From Sinomicrobium pectinilyticum (GTDB lineage: Bacteria > Bacteroidota > Bacteroidia > Flavobacteriales > Flavobacteriaceae), in assembly GCF_003725735.1 (NCBI RefSeq), contig NZ_RJTM01000059.1, positions 1 to 64,000 of the forward strand: DNA of 64,000 nucleotides, read 5' to 3'. The notes under the pieces were generated by a model. It saw only the letters and a program-made list of their open reading frames with translations, made no database searches and was not told the origin of the DNA. A program made the translations under genes and the position numbers. Below are positions 1-9,370 of this stretch, piece after piece (the first letter of the stretch is position 1; every line of letters begins with the position of its first letter).

Positions 1-490
1 GTTAATGGCCGTTTTTCGGGCTATAAAGCGGGAGTAACGGATTGAATGCCGTTTTGTTCATATCATGGATGTACATGCTGAGAGACTGCACTTATCACGG
101 GTTCCGTTGTTACAGCCGGTTGTTCCCTTTCCGGGGATCGGGGTTGTTTGTGAGGTGGATTGAAAATCTGTTTAAGTTTTATTTTTGGATTATTTTATAT
201 ATTCAGCTATACATTAAATAGCGGGTAGTACGTTAAGTCTCTCTCTGAGGAGAGGCCAAAAACGGAATTACATAGCGATAAACTATATTTGATGCAATTT
301 ACCTCATGACCGGGTCATTGCAGTAATAAATACTGTAGGATGTATGAAAATCGGGGTATGCCTCAGTGATGCATTTTTCGGTTTTTTTAATTGAAACTTT
401 AAGCTGCGAAGTTGCAGAATCTTCGCAGCGTACGCGAATTTACTTATACTAGGTAAATTCCAACCAGTTTATAACTGGCTGGAACAAGGT
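1..490. other. Non-coding left edge
   Basis: No convincing reading frame is seen on either strand. The stretch lies downstream of the lanthipeptide precursor (minus strand), where LanB or transporter genes might be expected, yet it holds only AT-rich sequence and two hairpins near 403-477. The window edge prevents saying what follows further left. Confidence 0.5.
403..477 (-). terminator. Two hairpins downstream of the lanthipeptide precursor
   Basis: GCTGCGAAG (403-411) pairs with CTTCGCAGC (421-429) around a 9-base loop. A second hairpin, CCAGTT-TAT-AACTGG, lies at 463-477. Read on the minus strand they follow the precursor gene and run into T-rich sequence, so one or both may end its transcript. 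The T-tracts are imperfect, so this call is moderate. Confidence 0.4.
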
Positions 491-542
491 GAATTAAAAA
501 TTAAATTCTAAGTTTACGAAATATGTGAATGTTGATTTTAAT

Positions 543-782
543 TTAGGTGCCACATACATAAAGCCCAGTTGGACATACATAATCAGTAGGGCCATTTCCA
601 CCACCTCCGGGATCACATTCTGAGCAAGCAGATTTATCTGTGGGGCAATCGTCACAGGACATTTGATACGTATTAGGACATCCTTCCGTAATCGCACCAC
701 CCATGATTTGATTTTGTACTCGAAGATTTAGACTTGATATAGTCTTTTTGTTTAGTGATAATTTTTTGATTTTTTTCTTCAT
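543..782 (-). CDS. Class I lanthipeptide precursor-like peptide
   Basis: A 79-residue peptide with the leader layout of Bacteroidetes class I lanthipeptide precursors: a basic start, KKLSLNKKTISSL at residues 6-18, and a Met-Gly-Gly at about 27-29 where the leader would be cut. The predicted core is about 50 residues, rich in Cys (8), Thr and Ser, with a GGGG spacer, so it has both partners needed for lanthionine rings. It lies just downstream of a broken LanC-like gene on the same strand. No LanB dehydratase or exporter is in the window, so maturation would need genes elsewhere. Core activity is unknown; the precursor call rests on the leader pattern. Confidence 0.75.
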   Translation of the reverse strand: MKKKIKKLSLNKKTISSLNLRVQNQIMGGAITEGCPNTYQMSCDDCPTDKSACSECDPGGGGNGPTDYVCPTGLYVCGT

Positions 783-865
783 TATAAGATTATTCTTACA
801 AGATAAGGAATATATTTTATTTGAAGGTTATTTAATTGTTAACCATAGATATTGTTGTTTTACCG

Positions 866-1920
866 TTAGACTATTCCAATCAGTTTCTTTTCTACTGGCA
901 TCAGCGCCAATCCGATACCCGACAGTCCGTTTTGCAAGCCTAGTGTCCCGTATTTGGAACTTATTGAAGGAAGGACTTTTGTTTCGCGCCAGAAACTGCT
1001 GTTCTTTTCAAAGAGTTTAAAACCGGTTTCATTATAAAAAGACTGGTAAAGATAAGCGATGAGCCAATTATCTTTAGCTATTCCTGTTTTGTAAAAGAAA
1101 TTATGATTTTTGTCCTTGTTATATGCGTTGTATTTGAGTATGATACACGCCAGTCTTTTCCAATGGATATTTTTACATGCCTTCCCCGCTTCCCAGAGAG
1201 CACAGGCCATGTTCAGGTCCAGGCTTATGATACGGTTGTTCCCGGTATTTTTTGCAGGGAAAAAGGTATTTTTATCTATAAATTCCGGAACGGAAAGTGA
1301 TATGTTATTTAACAATAGCTCTATGAGTTCTTTGCTTTTCTTTTTTGGATATCTGTGCATATACACTTGCTCAGGAACAGAGTGATTTCGGGAATCGCAG
1401 GCTCTTGAAAAGTAGGATGTCCGTCCTTTAGAAAAGCAAAGGTCATGCTCTCCAACCTGTTTACTACTTCTGTCAAAAGTGGTTTTATGCACCCGGATTT
1501 TTTCAGTCTTTGAAAGAGATAATGACATGTTTGAAAGAATTCCATGTCAAAGATGGTGAGGTCTTTTAAAGTGTTGAGTTTTTGATGGATTTCCCCCATG
1601 ATTACCTCATCGGACTGTGCTAGTATATTTATAAGGTCGTCCTGATCGAGTAAATGGTTTTTGACCAGGTGTTGCAATAACCAGCCATAGCCGGCTAAAC
1701 CGTTATGGAATGATGCGGTGACAGGTTCTCTGTTTAATATTGCGAAATTTTCTTCCAGGAGTTCTTCTATCTTTTGGTGACAGGTTTCATCCTGGGTTTG
1801 TGTATAGTAAATGGTGAGAAATAGTATTCTTCCGGAGTTTCCGGTGGTGAGGGAAATGTCTTTTTTGTCCGGAGTTGAATTTAGTATAGCATTAATAATG
1901 TTTTGTAAGACAGGAGGCAT
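866..1920 (-). pseudogene. LanC-like lanthionine cyclase, frameshifted and lacking zinc ligands
   Basis: Two overlapping frames together make one LanC-like protein of about 350 residues. The first (1920-1321) holds the N-terminal part, including HNGLAGYGWLLQHL. The second (into 866) ends with LGLQNGLSGIGLAL, the usual LanC C-terminus. They join at an A-run (complement of 1340-1345): one more A would restore a single frame. Where active cyclases carry a WCYG-type Cys and a Cys-His-Gly motif, this protein reads ISLDLNMA and FFYKTGIA, so the zinc-binding residues appear absent. It could be a decayed gene, a non-catalytic LanC-like protein with a sequencing indel, or both. It precedes the lanthipeptide precursor. 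Confidence 0.65.
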
Positions 1921-1965
1921 TTGTTATGTTTTTCTAAAGGTAAAAATATTGTAGGATATAAAAAA

Positions 1966-1996
1966 CAAAACCTCACCGGGAAAGGTGAGGTTTTAA
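1966..1996 (-). terminator. Terminator of the TonB receptor gene
   Basis: AAAACCTCACC (1967-1977) pairs perfectly with GGTGAGGTTTT (1984-1994) around six bases. On the minus strand the stem is followed by TTTTGTTTTTTA. It sits just past the stop of the TonB receptor and upstream of the LanC-like gene, so it separates the two units. Confidence 0.85.
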
Positions 1997-2017
1997 GTAT
2001 GTGATAAAAGTGTTTTT

Positions 2018-4699
2018 TTAGAAGTTGTATCTAACGCTAAAACTCCATTGTCTTCCGAAACCAAAAGTACCTCTGTTGTTTACATTTATACCTTTGTAAT
2101 TGTCCACTCCATCTTCAGGAGCTATGTTTGTTGATAAACTTTGTAAATACATTGTATTAAAGAGGTTATCAACATTAAATCTGAAGAAAAATGATTGTCT
2201 TTCCGTATTTTTCAAAGGTAATGTGTAAGACAGGCCTGCTCTGAACAGATTGTAAGAAGGTAGTTTGATTACATCCTGATCTGGCGTAGTAAATCTGATC
2301 GGATCTATATATGCATAAACATTTGCATAATGGTACCAATCCACATCTATAGAGAACTCATCAATAATTTTGTAGTTGGCTCCAAGATTAAATGATGTCT
2401 GGGCGGCTTCACCAACCTTTACACCATCAATGTAGGCAGTTTCTCCGTCATATCCGGGTACTACTTCCAGGTTATCTTGTCTGACAAGGGTCTGAATGCT
2501 ATTGTCTCCGTATTTCCAGTTACCTAAAGAAGCGAATCCATAGATTCCGAGTTGATCTGTCATGAGAGGTCTCAACATGAAATCGAATTCTACTCCGTAA
2601 TGTACTTGCTTTAATCCTGCGAAACGGGAGAAATAATCTTCATCTATACCATCGTTATCAAGGTCTAGCCTCGTAGATCTCACTTCAACACGATCATCCC
2701 AAACAGTATAATATCCGTTTAGATTTGCACTGAATACACTGCTGTTGAATTTGTATCCTAATTCATAACCGGTAATTTTTTCATTCTCAGCCAGAGGGTT
2801 CAGATCATTTGTAAAGTTCAGGTAAATATTATCGTGAAAAGGTTGCCTGGAATAATAACCGGCATTGGCGAAAACATTGTGATGCTCATCTATATTATAG
2901 CTTAAGCCACCCTTAAGGTTAAAGCCTCCGTTATTAACTTTTTGAGATTTTTGCTCGTTAGGGAGCATATAGTTAAAGTAATCCCATCTTTGGTGCCATT
3001 GGCTGGAGATTGCTCCTTGAATATAAGCTGAGAAAGCATCTTCTTTATATTCTATTTGCCCAAAACCTCCAATATAACTGATTTGCTCAGAATAATCATA
3101 CCCGATTTTTTCTGTGTCCTTAGCATTTTTAAAGGTAGGGTCAAACAAGTTAATGTCATAAGATTTGAATACTGTATAACCTCCAGGAACAGAACCATTA
3201 TTCGTAACTCCCCATCCGTCGAGACCTAAGAAATCGGTAACCATCCGGTAGTGTTTTCCCTTGTAGAACCTGTAGTCAAAACCAACGTTGAATTCCAGAT
3301 TGTCATTGATTTTGTGATTGAAGTTGGATACCGTACCTAGCCACAGGTGATTGTTAACGGATGCCCTTGTAATATAACCCGCTTCAACGTTTCTTATTTC
3401 TCTTCCTATCAGGTAATTACTCCCGTTTATTTCAGTTGGCTCAAGGCCTCTGTTCGTTGCAATGATTCTGTCAAAATCAATTTGCCCATTATCGTCAAAT
3501 TTGTTGCTGTGATAACCAAGGGGTCCGGTTCCCCCTCCGCGACCAATTGAGGCATATGCTACAGTAGAAAGGTTAGATTTGTCACTTATATTCCAGTCCC
3601 AGTTAAAGTTCATCACCGGCTTATGATAGTAATTAGTACGCTCATTGTAGAACTTTCCATTTTTGTACCCCCAGTTCTCGTTGTAGTCTTTGCCGTAGGT
3701 CAGGGCTGCTTGTATATTATTTTGATAAGCTTGTCCGTGTGTTTGTGGAGCACCGGTTATCAAAAGGTTAAATGCGTGCTTATCTGAAGGTTTGTAACCA
3801 AAAGAAAGGAAGTAAGTCAACCCTTTACCTTCTGTACCTTCAAAATAGTTACCATCTCCTTCCCAATAGGAAAGCATATAAGTAGATGACCATCCGTTTT
3901 CATTTTTTCCCGTAGAATAATATGCGGTACTTTTTATATAATTATTGTTGGCGATAGCACCTTCCACAAATCCCTTCTCCTTTTCATTGTAAGATTGCGT
4001 TACAATGTTCATAGTACCACCAACGGAAGAAATTGCAAGTTTAGAAGAACCAAGACCTCTCTGCAATTGAATAGCTGTAGCGACATCTCTTACTCCCTGC
4101 CAGTTACTCCAGTACATATTTCCATCTTCCATACCGTTTATCGGTTGTCCGTTAAGAAGGTATGCCGTATTACTTTGGTCAAAACCCCGAACACGTATTT
4201 GAGCATCTCCATAACCTCCTCCGGATGTATTTGCATAAACGGATGGCATGGAACGAAGTAATGTCGGAAATTCGGCATTTCCACTGGCCTTTTGTATATC
4301 AGATGCTTTAATAGTAGAAACAGCAATCGGTGTCTGGCGGTCTTTTACCAGGTCAATTACTCCGGTACCAACCACAACAACTCCCTCTAATTGTTCCGCA
4401 TCTCCCTGCAAAGCAATATTTCCTATATCGCCCGTAGAAGTAAACCTCACTTCTTTTTTTACAAAACCAATGTAAGAAACAACCAGGGTACCGCTGTTCT
4501 GCGGCACTTCGATCCGGAATTTTCCGTCGAAATCTGTAGATACTCCGGTGGTTGTGCCTTTTACGACAACATTGGCCCCGGGCAGCGGTTCGTTCAGTTC
4601 GGCATCAATTACAGTACCTGTAATAATGCCCTGTGCAAAAGCAGTCGTTGCCATAAGGGCAAAAACCACTGTGAAAAACCCATTGTAAATTGTCTTCAT
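2018..4699 (-). CDS. TonB-dependent outer membrane receptor
   Basis: An 893-residue outer membrane receptor for energised uptake of an unidentified ligand. The order is signal peptide (about 1-22, ending TAFAQ), a CarboxypepD_reg-like beta-sandwich (ITGTVIDAELNEPLPGANV, about 26-100), a plug domain with IRVRGFDQ and VGGTMNIVTQ, then a long beta-barrel ending in the aromatic strand SVRYNF. A stretch of repeated aromatic and Asn residues is typical of barrel loops. No SusD partner or siderophore genes adjoin it, so the substrate cannot be named. It forms its own unit, with a terminator at 1966-1996 and a long AT-rich leader upstream. Confidence 0.9.
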   Translation of the reverse strand: MKTIYNGFFTVVFALMATTAFAQGIITGTVIDAELNEPLPGANVVVKGTTTGVSTDFDGKFRIEVPQNSGTLVVSYIGFVKKEVRFTSTGDIGNIALQGDAEQLEGVVVVGTGVIDLVKDRQTPIAVSTIKASDIQKASGNAEFPTLLRSMPSVYANTSGGGYGDAQIRVRGFDQSNTAYLLNGQPINGMEDGNMYWSNWQGVRDVATAIQLQRGLGSSKLAISSVGGTMNIVTQSYNEKEKGFVEGAIANNNYIKSTAYYSTGKNENGWSSTYMLSYWEGDGNYFEGTEGKGLTYFLSFGYKPSDKHAFNLLITGAPQTHGQAYQNNIQAALTYGKDYNENWGYKNGKFYNERTNYYHKPVMNFNWDWNISDKSNLSTVAYASIGRGGGTGPLGYHSNKFDDNGQIDFDRIIATNRGLEPTEINGSNYLIGREIRNVEAGYITRASVNNHLWLGTVSNFNHKINDNLEFNVGFDYRFYKGKHYRMVTDFLGLDGWGVTNNGSVPGGYTVFKSYDINLFDPTFKNAKDTEKIGYDYSEQISYIGGFGQIEYKEDAFSAYIQGAISSQWHQRWDYFNYMLPNEQKSQKVNNGGFNLKGGLSYNIDEHHNVFANAGYYSRQPFHDNIYLNFTNDLNPLAENEKITGYELGYKFNSSVFSANLNGYYTVWDDRVEVRSTRLDLDNDGIDEDYFSRFAGLKQVHYGVEFDFMLRPLMTDQLGIYGFASLGNWKYGDNSIQTLVRQDNLEVVPGYDGETAYIDGVKVGEAAQTSFNLGANYKIIDEFSIDVDWYHYANVYAYIDPIRFTTPDQDVIKLPSYNLFRAGLSYTLPLKNTERQSFFFRFNVDNLFNTMYLQSLSTNIAPEDGVDNYKGINVNNRGTFGFGRQWSFSVRYNF

Positions 4700-4904
4700 C
4701 TGTGTTAATTAAATTTGATTTAGCTGTGCAAAATTGACATTTATAAAATTACCGAACATTAAGTAAATGTTAAATGTTTTAACAGTGTGATCCTTTAACT
4801 TTTTAAAACAAAAATAGCCATTAAACCTTTGGTCTTGGGTCTCATATGTTTAATTTTTACACCTATTTATTAACAGTAATTTAGGAAACGGGCTTTCGCA
4901 TAAA

Positions 4905-4947
4905 GTACGAAACCCCGGCTGTTAAGGTGTAGCCGGGGTTTGTTTTT
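4905..4947. terminator. Hairpin terminator between pgi and the TonB gene
   Basis: AACCCCGGCT (4911-4920) pairs with AGCCGGGGTT (4931-4940) around ten bases. It lies directly downstream of pgi (minus strand). The T-tract is stronger on the plus side (TGTTTTTTG), so it may stop transcription both ways; pgi is the only nearby gene that ends here. Confidence 0.7.
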
Positions 4948-4977
4948 TGTATATCGGGTAGGAAAAGGCTATAGTGT

Positions 4978-6621
4978 TCAGCTCTTTTTCTTGAAATACT
5001 CCAGTAAATTTGTAGTGGAGCTGTCGTGCCGGGCTGTTTCCGGGCTTTGGATATCTTTTAATATATTGCTGGCCAATTGTTTCCCTAATTCCACGCCCCA
5101 TTGGTCATAGCTGAAAATATTCCAGATCACACCCTGTACGAATATTTTGTGCTCATACATGGCGATAAGTGCCCCGAGACTTTCCGGAGTTAGTTTATCT
5201 ACCAGGATGGTATTGGTAGGTTTATTCCCTTCGAATACTTTGAACGGAAGTAATCTGCGCAACTCTTCTTCTCCCGTATTTTTAGCCTTGAGTTCGGCAG
5301 TAACCTCTCCTTCCGTTTTACCCTGGAGCAGGGCCTCGGTCTGTGCAAAGAAGTTGGCCATAAGCTTATCGTGGTGGTCTTTGTCACCGTGCAGGGAATG
5401 TACAAAACCGATAAAATCGGCAGGAATAAGTTTGGTGCCCTGGTGGATAAGCTGGAAGAACGCGTGCTGTGAGTTGGTACCCGGTTCTCCCCAGATAATG
5501 GTCCCGGTCTGGTAGTCCACCCGGTTACCCGCACGGTCCACACTTTTACCGTTACTTTCCATAATGCCCTGCTGGAGGTAAGCGGAAAAACGGCTCAGGT
5601 ATTGGGTATAGGGTATGATGGCCTCACTTTCCGCATCGAAAAAATTGTTGTACCAGGTGGCTATAAGAGCCAGTATGACGGGGATATTGTCTTTAAAATC
5701 CGTAGTCCTGAAATGCTCATCCATAGCCTGTGCCCCTTTCAATAACTTGTTGAAATTGTCATAACCTACGGCGAGGGCGATTGATAAACCTACGGCACTC
5801 CAGAGAGAAAAACGTCCGCCTACCCAGTCCCACATCGGGAAGATATTCTCATCGGCAATACCGAATTCGGCAATTTTGGGAAGGTTTGTGGAAACGGCAA
5901 CAAAATGTTTGGCCACATCTTCCTGCCCTGCATTTTTCAGGAACCAGTTTTTAATCGTGGTGGCGTTGCTCAATGTTTCCTGGGTGGTGAATGTTTTGGA
6001 AACAATGACAAAGAGTGTGGTTTCCGGGTCCAGGTTTTTTAAGGTTTCGTGTACATGATCCCCGTCTACATTACTCACAAAATGTACATTGAGGTGGTTT
6101 TTGTAGAATTTCAATGCCTCGGTAACCATAGCCGGCCCGAGATCGGAACCTCCGATCCCTATATTTACCACATCGGTAAACGCTTTGCCGGTATATCCTT
6201 TTTTCTCTCCGGAAATAATACTTTCCGAAAAGGTTTTGATCTTCTCTTTGACCGCAAAGACCCCGGGCATCACATTTATGCCATCTACGGTGATTTCCGC
6301 GTCTTTTGCCGAACGAAGGGCAGTGTGAAGCACTGCGCGTTGCTCGGTTTCATTGATGAGGTCACCGGAGAAATACTTTTGTATGGCGTCCTTCAGCTGT
6401 ACTTCTTCCGCGAGGGATAAAAGCAGGTCCATGGTTTCCTGTGTGATCCGGTTCTTGGAGTAATCCACATAAAAATCATTCCATTGCACGGTAAATCTGG
6501 AAGCTCTTTCCGGGTCTTCGTTAAAATAACCTTTCATTTCCGCATTGCCGATCTTCCGGAAGTGATCCGCAAGCTTTTTCCATGCTCCGGTCTGTGTGGG
6601 GTTTGTTTTTTGTAGTGGCAT
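4978..6621 (-). CDS. pgi: Glucose-6-phosphate isomerase
   Basis: A 547-residue enzyme interconverting glucose 6-phosphate and fructose 6-phosphate in glycolysis. Length matches the bacterial long-form family. Signatures seen: [11 protein letters not shown] (sugar-phosphate-binding loop), the SKTFTTQET phosphate-binding loop, [34 protein letters not shown], and the C-terminal [11 protein letters not shown] region with the catalytic lysine. The ATG at 6621 follows an AT-rich leader. It is monocistronic, with a hairpin downstream and a palindromic repeat and DUF559 gene upstream on the same strand. Confidence 0.97.
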   Translation of the reverse strand: MPLQKTNPTQTGAWKKLADHFRKIGNAEMKGYFNEDPERASRFTVQWNDFYVDYSKNRITQETMDLLLSLAEEVQLKDAIQKYFSGDLINETEQRAVLHTALRSAKDAEITVDGINVMPGVFAVKEKIKTFSESIISGEKKGYTGKAFTDVVNIGIGGSDLGPAMVTEALKFYKNHLNVHFVSNVDGDHVHETLKNLDPETTLFVIVSKTFTTQETLSNATTIKNWFLKNAGQEDVAKHFVAVSTNLPKIAEFGIADENIFPMWDWVGGRFSLWSAVGLSIALAVGYDNFNKLLKGAQAMDEHFRTTDFKDNIPVILALIATWYNNFFDAESEAIIPYTQYLSRFSAYLQQGIMESNGKSVDRAGNRVDYQTGTIIWGEPGTNSQHAFFQLIHQGTKLIPADFIGFVHSLHGDKDHHDKLMANFFAQTEALLQGKTEGEVTAELKAKNTGEEELRRLLPFKVFEGNKPTNTILVDKLTPESLGALIAMYEHKIFVQGVIWNIFSYDQWGVELGKQLASNILKDIQSPETARHDSSTTNLLEYFKKKS

Positions 6622-6667
6622 TATTTTAGTGTTTATTTATTTTTTTCAAAAAGTTTATCGGTGTATC

Positions 6668-6745
6668 TCTGCATCTCCCCTAACCCCTCTTCAAAGAGGG
6701 GGATATTCTCCCTCCCCTCCGGGGGAGGGCCGGGGAGGGGTGTCT
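6668..6745. repeat. GC-rich palindromic intergenic repeat
   Basis: Contains CCCCTCTTCAAAGAGGGG (6679-6696) and a C/G-rich inverted stretch (CCCTCCCC, CCGGGGGAGG, CCGGGGAGGGG, about 6709-6741). Such modules recur between genes in Bacteroidetes genomes, often flush with DUF559 genes. Here the repeat supplies the last ~18 codons of the DUF559 gene. Confidence 0.6.
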
Positions 6746-7113
6746 CCCGGTAAAGCAGTCTCTTCTACAAATTTTTTAATTGAGTTTAAAACAGACGTTA
6801 TGTCTGTAAAAACCTCCTCATTAGAAAATCGCAAAAACCGTACTCCTTGTGCTTCTAATTTTTTTTGCCTTTTAATATCTTTATCCGTCTGAAGATTATG
6901 AATGGGGCCATCTATTTCTATAGCAAGAAATAGTTCATGGCAATAAAAATCCACAATATAGTCCAGGATTGGAACTTGTCGGTGAAATTCAATGCCAAGA
7001 GCTTTTTTACGGATTTTTGTCCATAATATTTTTTCCGTACAGGTTGGATTTCGTCGGAGTTTGCGGGCCTTTTCTTTTAAATCCTTGCGATATGGGATAA
7101 TTTTATTAGGCAT
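6691..7113 (-). CDS. DUF559 endonuclease-domain protein
   Basis: A 140-residue protein of the DUF559 family, which has the Vsr/restriction-endonuclease-like fold. Seen: an N-terminal basic region (RRNPTCTEKILWTKIR), then the core FHRQVPILDYIVDFYC and LAIEIDGPIH, giving the Asp and Glu-x-Asp acidic residues expected at a metal site, then VRFLRFSNEEV. The C-terminus (TPPRPSPGGEGEYPPL) is low-complexity and is translated from the adjoining palindromic repeat. The family's substrate is not established. It ends 69 bases before pgi starts and lies 13 bases after the M23 gene, so it may be read as the last gene of that operon. Confidence 0.8.
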   Translation of the reverse strand: MPNKIIPYRKDLKEKARKLRRNPTCTEKILWTKIRKKALGIEFHRQVPILDYIVDFYCHELFLAIEIDGPIHNLQTDKDIKRQKKLEAQGVRFLRFSNEEVFTDITSVLNSIKKFVEETALPGDTPPRPSPGGEGEYPPL

Positions 7114-7126
7114 AACGATCCTGCCA

Positions 7127-8398
7127 TCACTCCTCCGCAGAAGTAATGAATTCTTCCTGCTCGTCGTCGAACAGTATGCTGTCCAGGCGTAATTGCAAAG
7201 GTTTTATATAGGCCATGTATCCTTCTTTCAGTTCTTTTCTGATGGGTTCGGCAGAGGGGAGATCCTGTTTGTAAGGGTCTACCTGCTTTCCGTTTTTCCA
7301 GAAGCGATAGCAAACATGGGGGCCGGTGGCCAGCCCGGTGCTGCCTACATAGCCGATAACCTGTCCCTGCATAACGTGCTGGCCTACCTTAACGGCCCGT
7401 TTGGACATATGCAGGTACTGGGTCTCATATGTGCTGTTGTGGCGTATTTTAACATAATTTCCGTTCCCCGAAGTGTACCCGGATTTGATTACGGTACCAT
7501 TTGCCGTCGCTTTGATAGGGGTGCCATGCGGTGCGGCATAATCAGTACCCAGGTGGGCTTTCCACCGTTTCTGAACAGGATGGAAACGTCTCATGGTGTA
7601 TCGGGACGAGATCCTGCTGTATTCGAGGGGGGCTTTCAGAAATGCCCGGCGCAGCGTATTGGCTTCTTCATCGTAGAAGTCGCTGATACCCTTTACGGAA
7701 TCCGTTTGAAACTTAAAGGAGTAAAAAGGTTTGTTGTTGTGTTCAAAATATGCTGCTTTGATGTCCCCTATTCCGGCGTATATGGTGTCATCGATATATT
7801 TTTCTTCGTAAATCACCTTAAAGCGGTCTCCCCGTTGCAGGCGGAAGAAGTCGACCGTCCAGGCATAGATGTTGGAGAGGTCGTAAGCTACCTGGTAATC
7901 CATATTCTTTTCCATAATAGCTTCGGAAAGGGAGCTGGTTATGACCCCGGAAGCTTCCCGTTCCACGATGGTAACCGGTTTCTTCTCTTTATAGGCCTGA
8001 ATGGAATCTGCGAATCGTATCACTACATAATCCACACTATTGGGCTGGTAGATAAAACATTCCGGTGTCTGAAGGGAATCTTTGCTACAGAGCAGGGTAT
8101 AGGGTTTTCCTACACGCAGTCCCCGGACAACATCGAAGGTATCTTTGGCTATTTCTGCTATTTTATAGACTTTGGCATAATCTATATTGTTTTTGGCGAG
8201 TATTTCCCCGAAGCTGTCACCTGACTTAACCGTATCTCTTCGAACTACATAGTTGTCGAGATTAAAGCCGAATTCCTTTACCTCAATAGGTTTTAGTATC
8301 TCTCTTTTTGCCGTTTCCCCGGCATTTTCCTCTTCTTTTTCTTTTTTGCATGCCACGACTGTAATGGCCAGTGCAACTAAAAGTACCTTTTTGAGCAT
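7127..8398 (-). CDS. M23-family peptidase lipoprotein with a Cys at a metal-ligand position
   Basis: A 423-residue envelope peptidase of the LytM/M23 type, expected to cut peptidoglycan cross-bridges or help regulate that step. A lipobox ends at Cys17 (AITVVAC). A LysM/opacity-like region covers about 50-220 and the M23 core about 280-375. Metal and active-site residues seen: His282 and Asp286 in HLGTDY and His330 in YLHMSK. At GPHVCYRF the first His (361) is kept but the second position of the usual His-x-His holds Cys363. This variant occurs in related Bacteroidetes proteins as far as I recall, so it is probably a subfamily trait. The ATG overlaps the stop of the upstream dioxygenase-family gene (TAATG). 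Confidence 0.88.
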   Translation of the reverse strand: MLKKVLLVALAITVVACKKEKEEENAGETAKREILKPIEVKEFGFNLDNYVVRRDTVKSGDSFGEILAKNNIDYAKVYKIAEIAKDTFDVVRGLRVGKPYTLLCSKDSLQTPECFIYQPNSVDYVVIRFADSIQAYKEKKPVTIVEREASGVITSSLSEAIMEKNMDYQVAYDLSNIYAWTVDFFRLQRGDRFKVIYEEKYIDDTIYAGIGDIKAAYFEHNNKPFYSFKFQTDSVKGISDFYDEEANTLRRAFLKAPLEYSRISSRYTMRRFHPVQKRWKAHLGTDYAAPHGTPIKATANGTVIKSGYTSGNGNYVKIRHNSTYETQYLHMSKRAVKVGQHVMQGQVIGYVGSTGLATGPHVCYRFWKNGKQVDPYKQDLPSAEPIRKELKEGYMAYIKPLQLRLDSILFDDEQEEFITSAEE

Positions 8399-9366
8399 TA
8401 ATTTTTTGTGTTTTCCGGATTAAACATGTGTTCTACCCATTCTTTCCCCCAGTTGTTTTTTTCCTCTTCGTTCCAAATTTCAGGAAAAAAGATGACTTTT
8501 TGAAAACTTGGAGGCAAATAATCTCTCCAATTGGTTCCGCCCGAGGCATCTATGGTGTTATTATCCCTTTTCAGGTACCTGTAGGCAGACCCCAGATGCA
8601 TAAGCGGCCAGTTTACATTAGCATTGGTGTCCAGGGCTTTCATGGCTTCCATGAGCGTCGGGTTTTTTCTTTCGTTTTCGGGAAGTTGCAGGTATTTGTG
8701 GTATATGGTGGTATTTTTTACATCATTGGCAATACGCATAAACCTCGGGGTGTAGCGATATTCGAATTGCTTCAGTGTTAAGGTTTTTTCTCCGGTAGTA
8801 TTATCCGTAGCACCTTTTTTCCAATAAATATTTTCATAGAGGATATCGAGGGATGTTCCGGAGGGAAACCGGGCCCTTACGGAATGATGTACCAGGTTTT
8901 CCAGCGGCGTAGCATAAATTTCTATCATCCTGTACTGTGCGGACTGGAATCCGCTGGCGGGTAAAAGGGACATCCGGTATTGCAGGAACTGTTCGCGTTC
9001 CATGCCGTTGATCATGACTTCGAAAGAAGTGATAAGTGCTTTGAAGTAACGATTTATCCGTTCTATTTTTTGCGTAAAGAAAGCTGCGGTCTGTAGCTTG
9101 TCGTCTATAACCTGTTTCTGTTCGTGGATGATAAGCTTAAAATACAGTTCGGTGATCTGGTGGTACATGATGAAGATTTCTTCATCGGGGAAATGGGTTC
9201 GTGGTATTTGAAGGCTGAGCAGGGTGTCCAGGTGAATATAGTCCCAATAGGTCAGATAGCGTTGGTGCAGCAGGCCGTCGAGATAGGCGCCCAGGTCCTG
9301 GCCGGAATTTCGGTATTTGTCTTCTAACTGGTGTATTCTTTCGGCAATTTCCGGTTTTATCTCCAT
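8398..9366 (-). CDS. Tryptophan 2,3-dioxygenase family protein
   Basis: A 322-residue haem-dioxygenase-family protein. Seen: the active-site helix IMYHQITELYFKLIIHE (about residues 66-82), whose HQ...E pattern matches tryptophan 2,3-dioxygenase, and the region MHLGSAYRYL. In classical enzymes a GTGGSSG loop follows; here it reads DASGGTNWRDYLPP, so substrate handling may differ. The reaction known for the family is oxidation of L-tryptophan to N-formylkynurenine. The gene is coupled to the M23 peptidase by a one-base overlap and lies 4 bases after the DUF3108 gene, so the three look like one operon. No other kynurenine-pathway gene is in the window. Confidence 0.85.
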   Translation of the reverse strand: MEIKPEIAERIHQLEDKYRNSGQDLGAYLDGLLHQRYLTYWDYIHLDTLLSLQIPRTHFPDEEIFIMYHQITELYFKLIIHEQKQVIDDKLQTAAFFTQKIERINRYFKALITSFEVMINGMEREQFLQYRMSLLPASGFQSAQYRMIEIYATPLENLVHHSVRARFPSGTSLDILYENIYWKKGATDNTTGEKTLTLKQFEYRYTPRFMRIANDVKNTTIYHKYLQLPENERKNPTLMEAMKALDTNANVNWPLMHLGSAYRYLKRDNNTIDASGGTNWRDYLPPSFQKVIFFPEIWNEEEKNNWGKEWVEHMFNPENTKN

Positions 9367-9370
9367 GTGA

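Noticed and set aside
1336-1350. AAAAAAG in the LanC-like gene as a programmed -1 frameshift site
   Set aside because: The heptamer is not in the required phase for the upstream frame (CAA AAA AGA), no stimulatory hairpin is evident, and the protein has lost its zinc ligands; a simple indel fits better.
7193-8224. 343-codon plus-strand frame
   Set aside because: It is the antisense of the M23 peptidase gene; its translation has no domain pattern, while the minus strand shows a clear peptidase.
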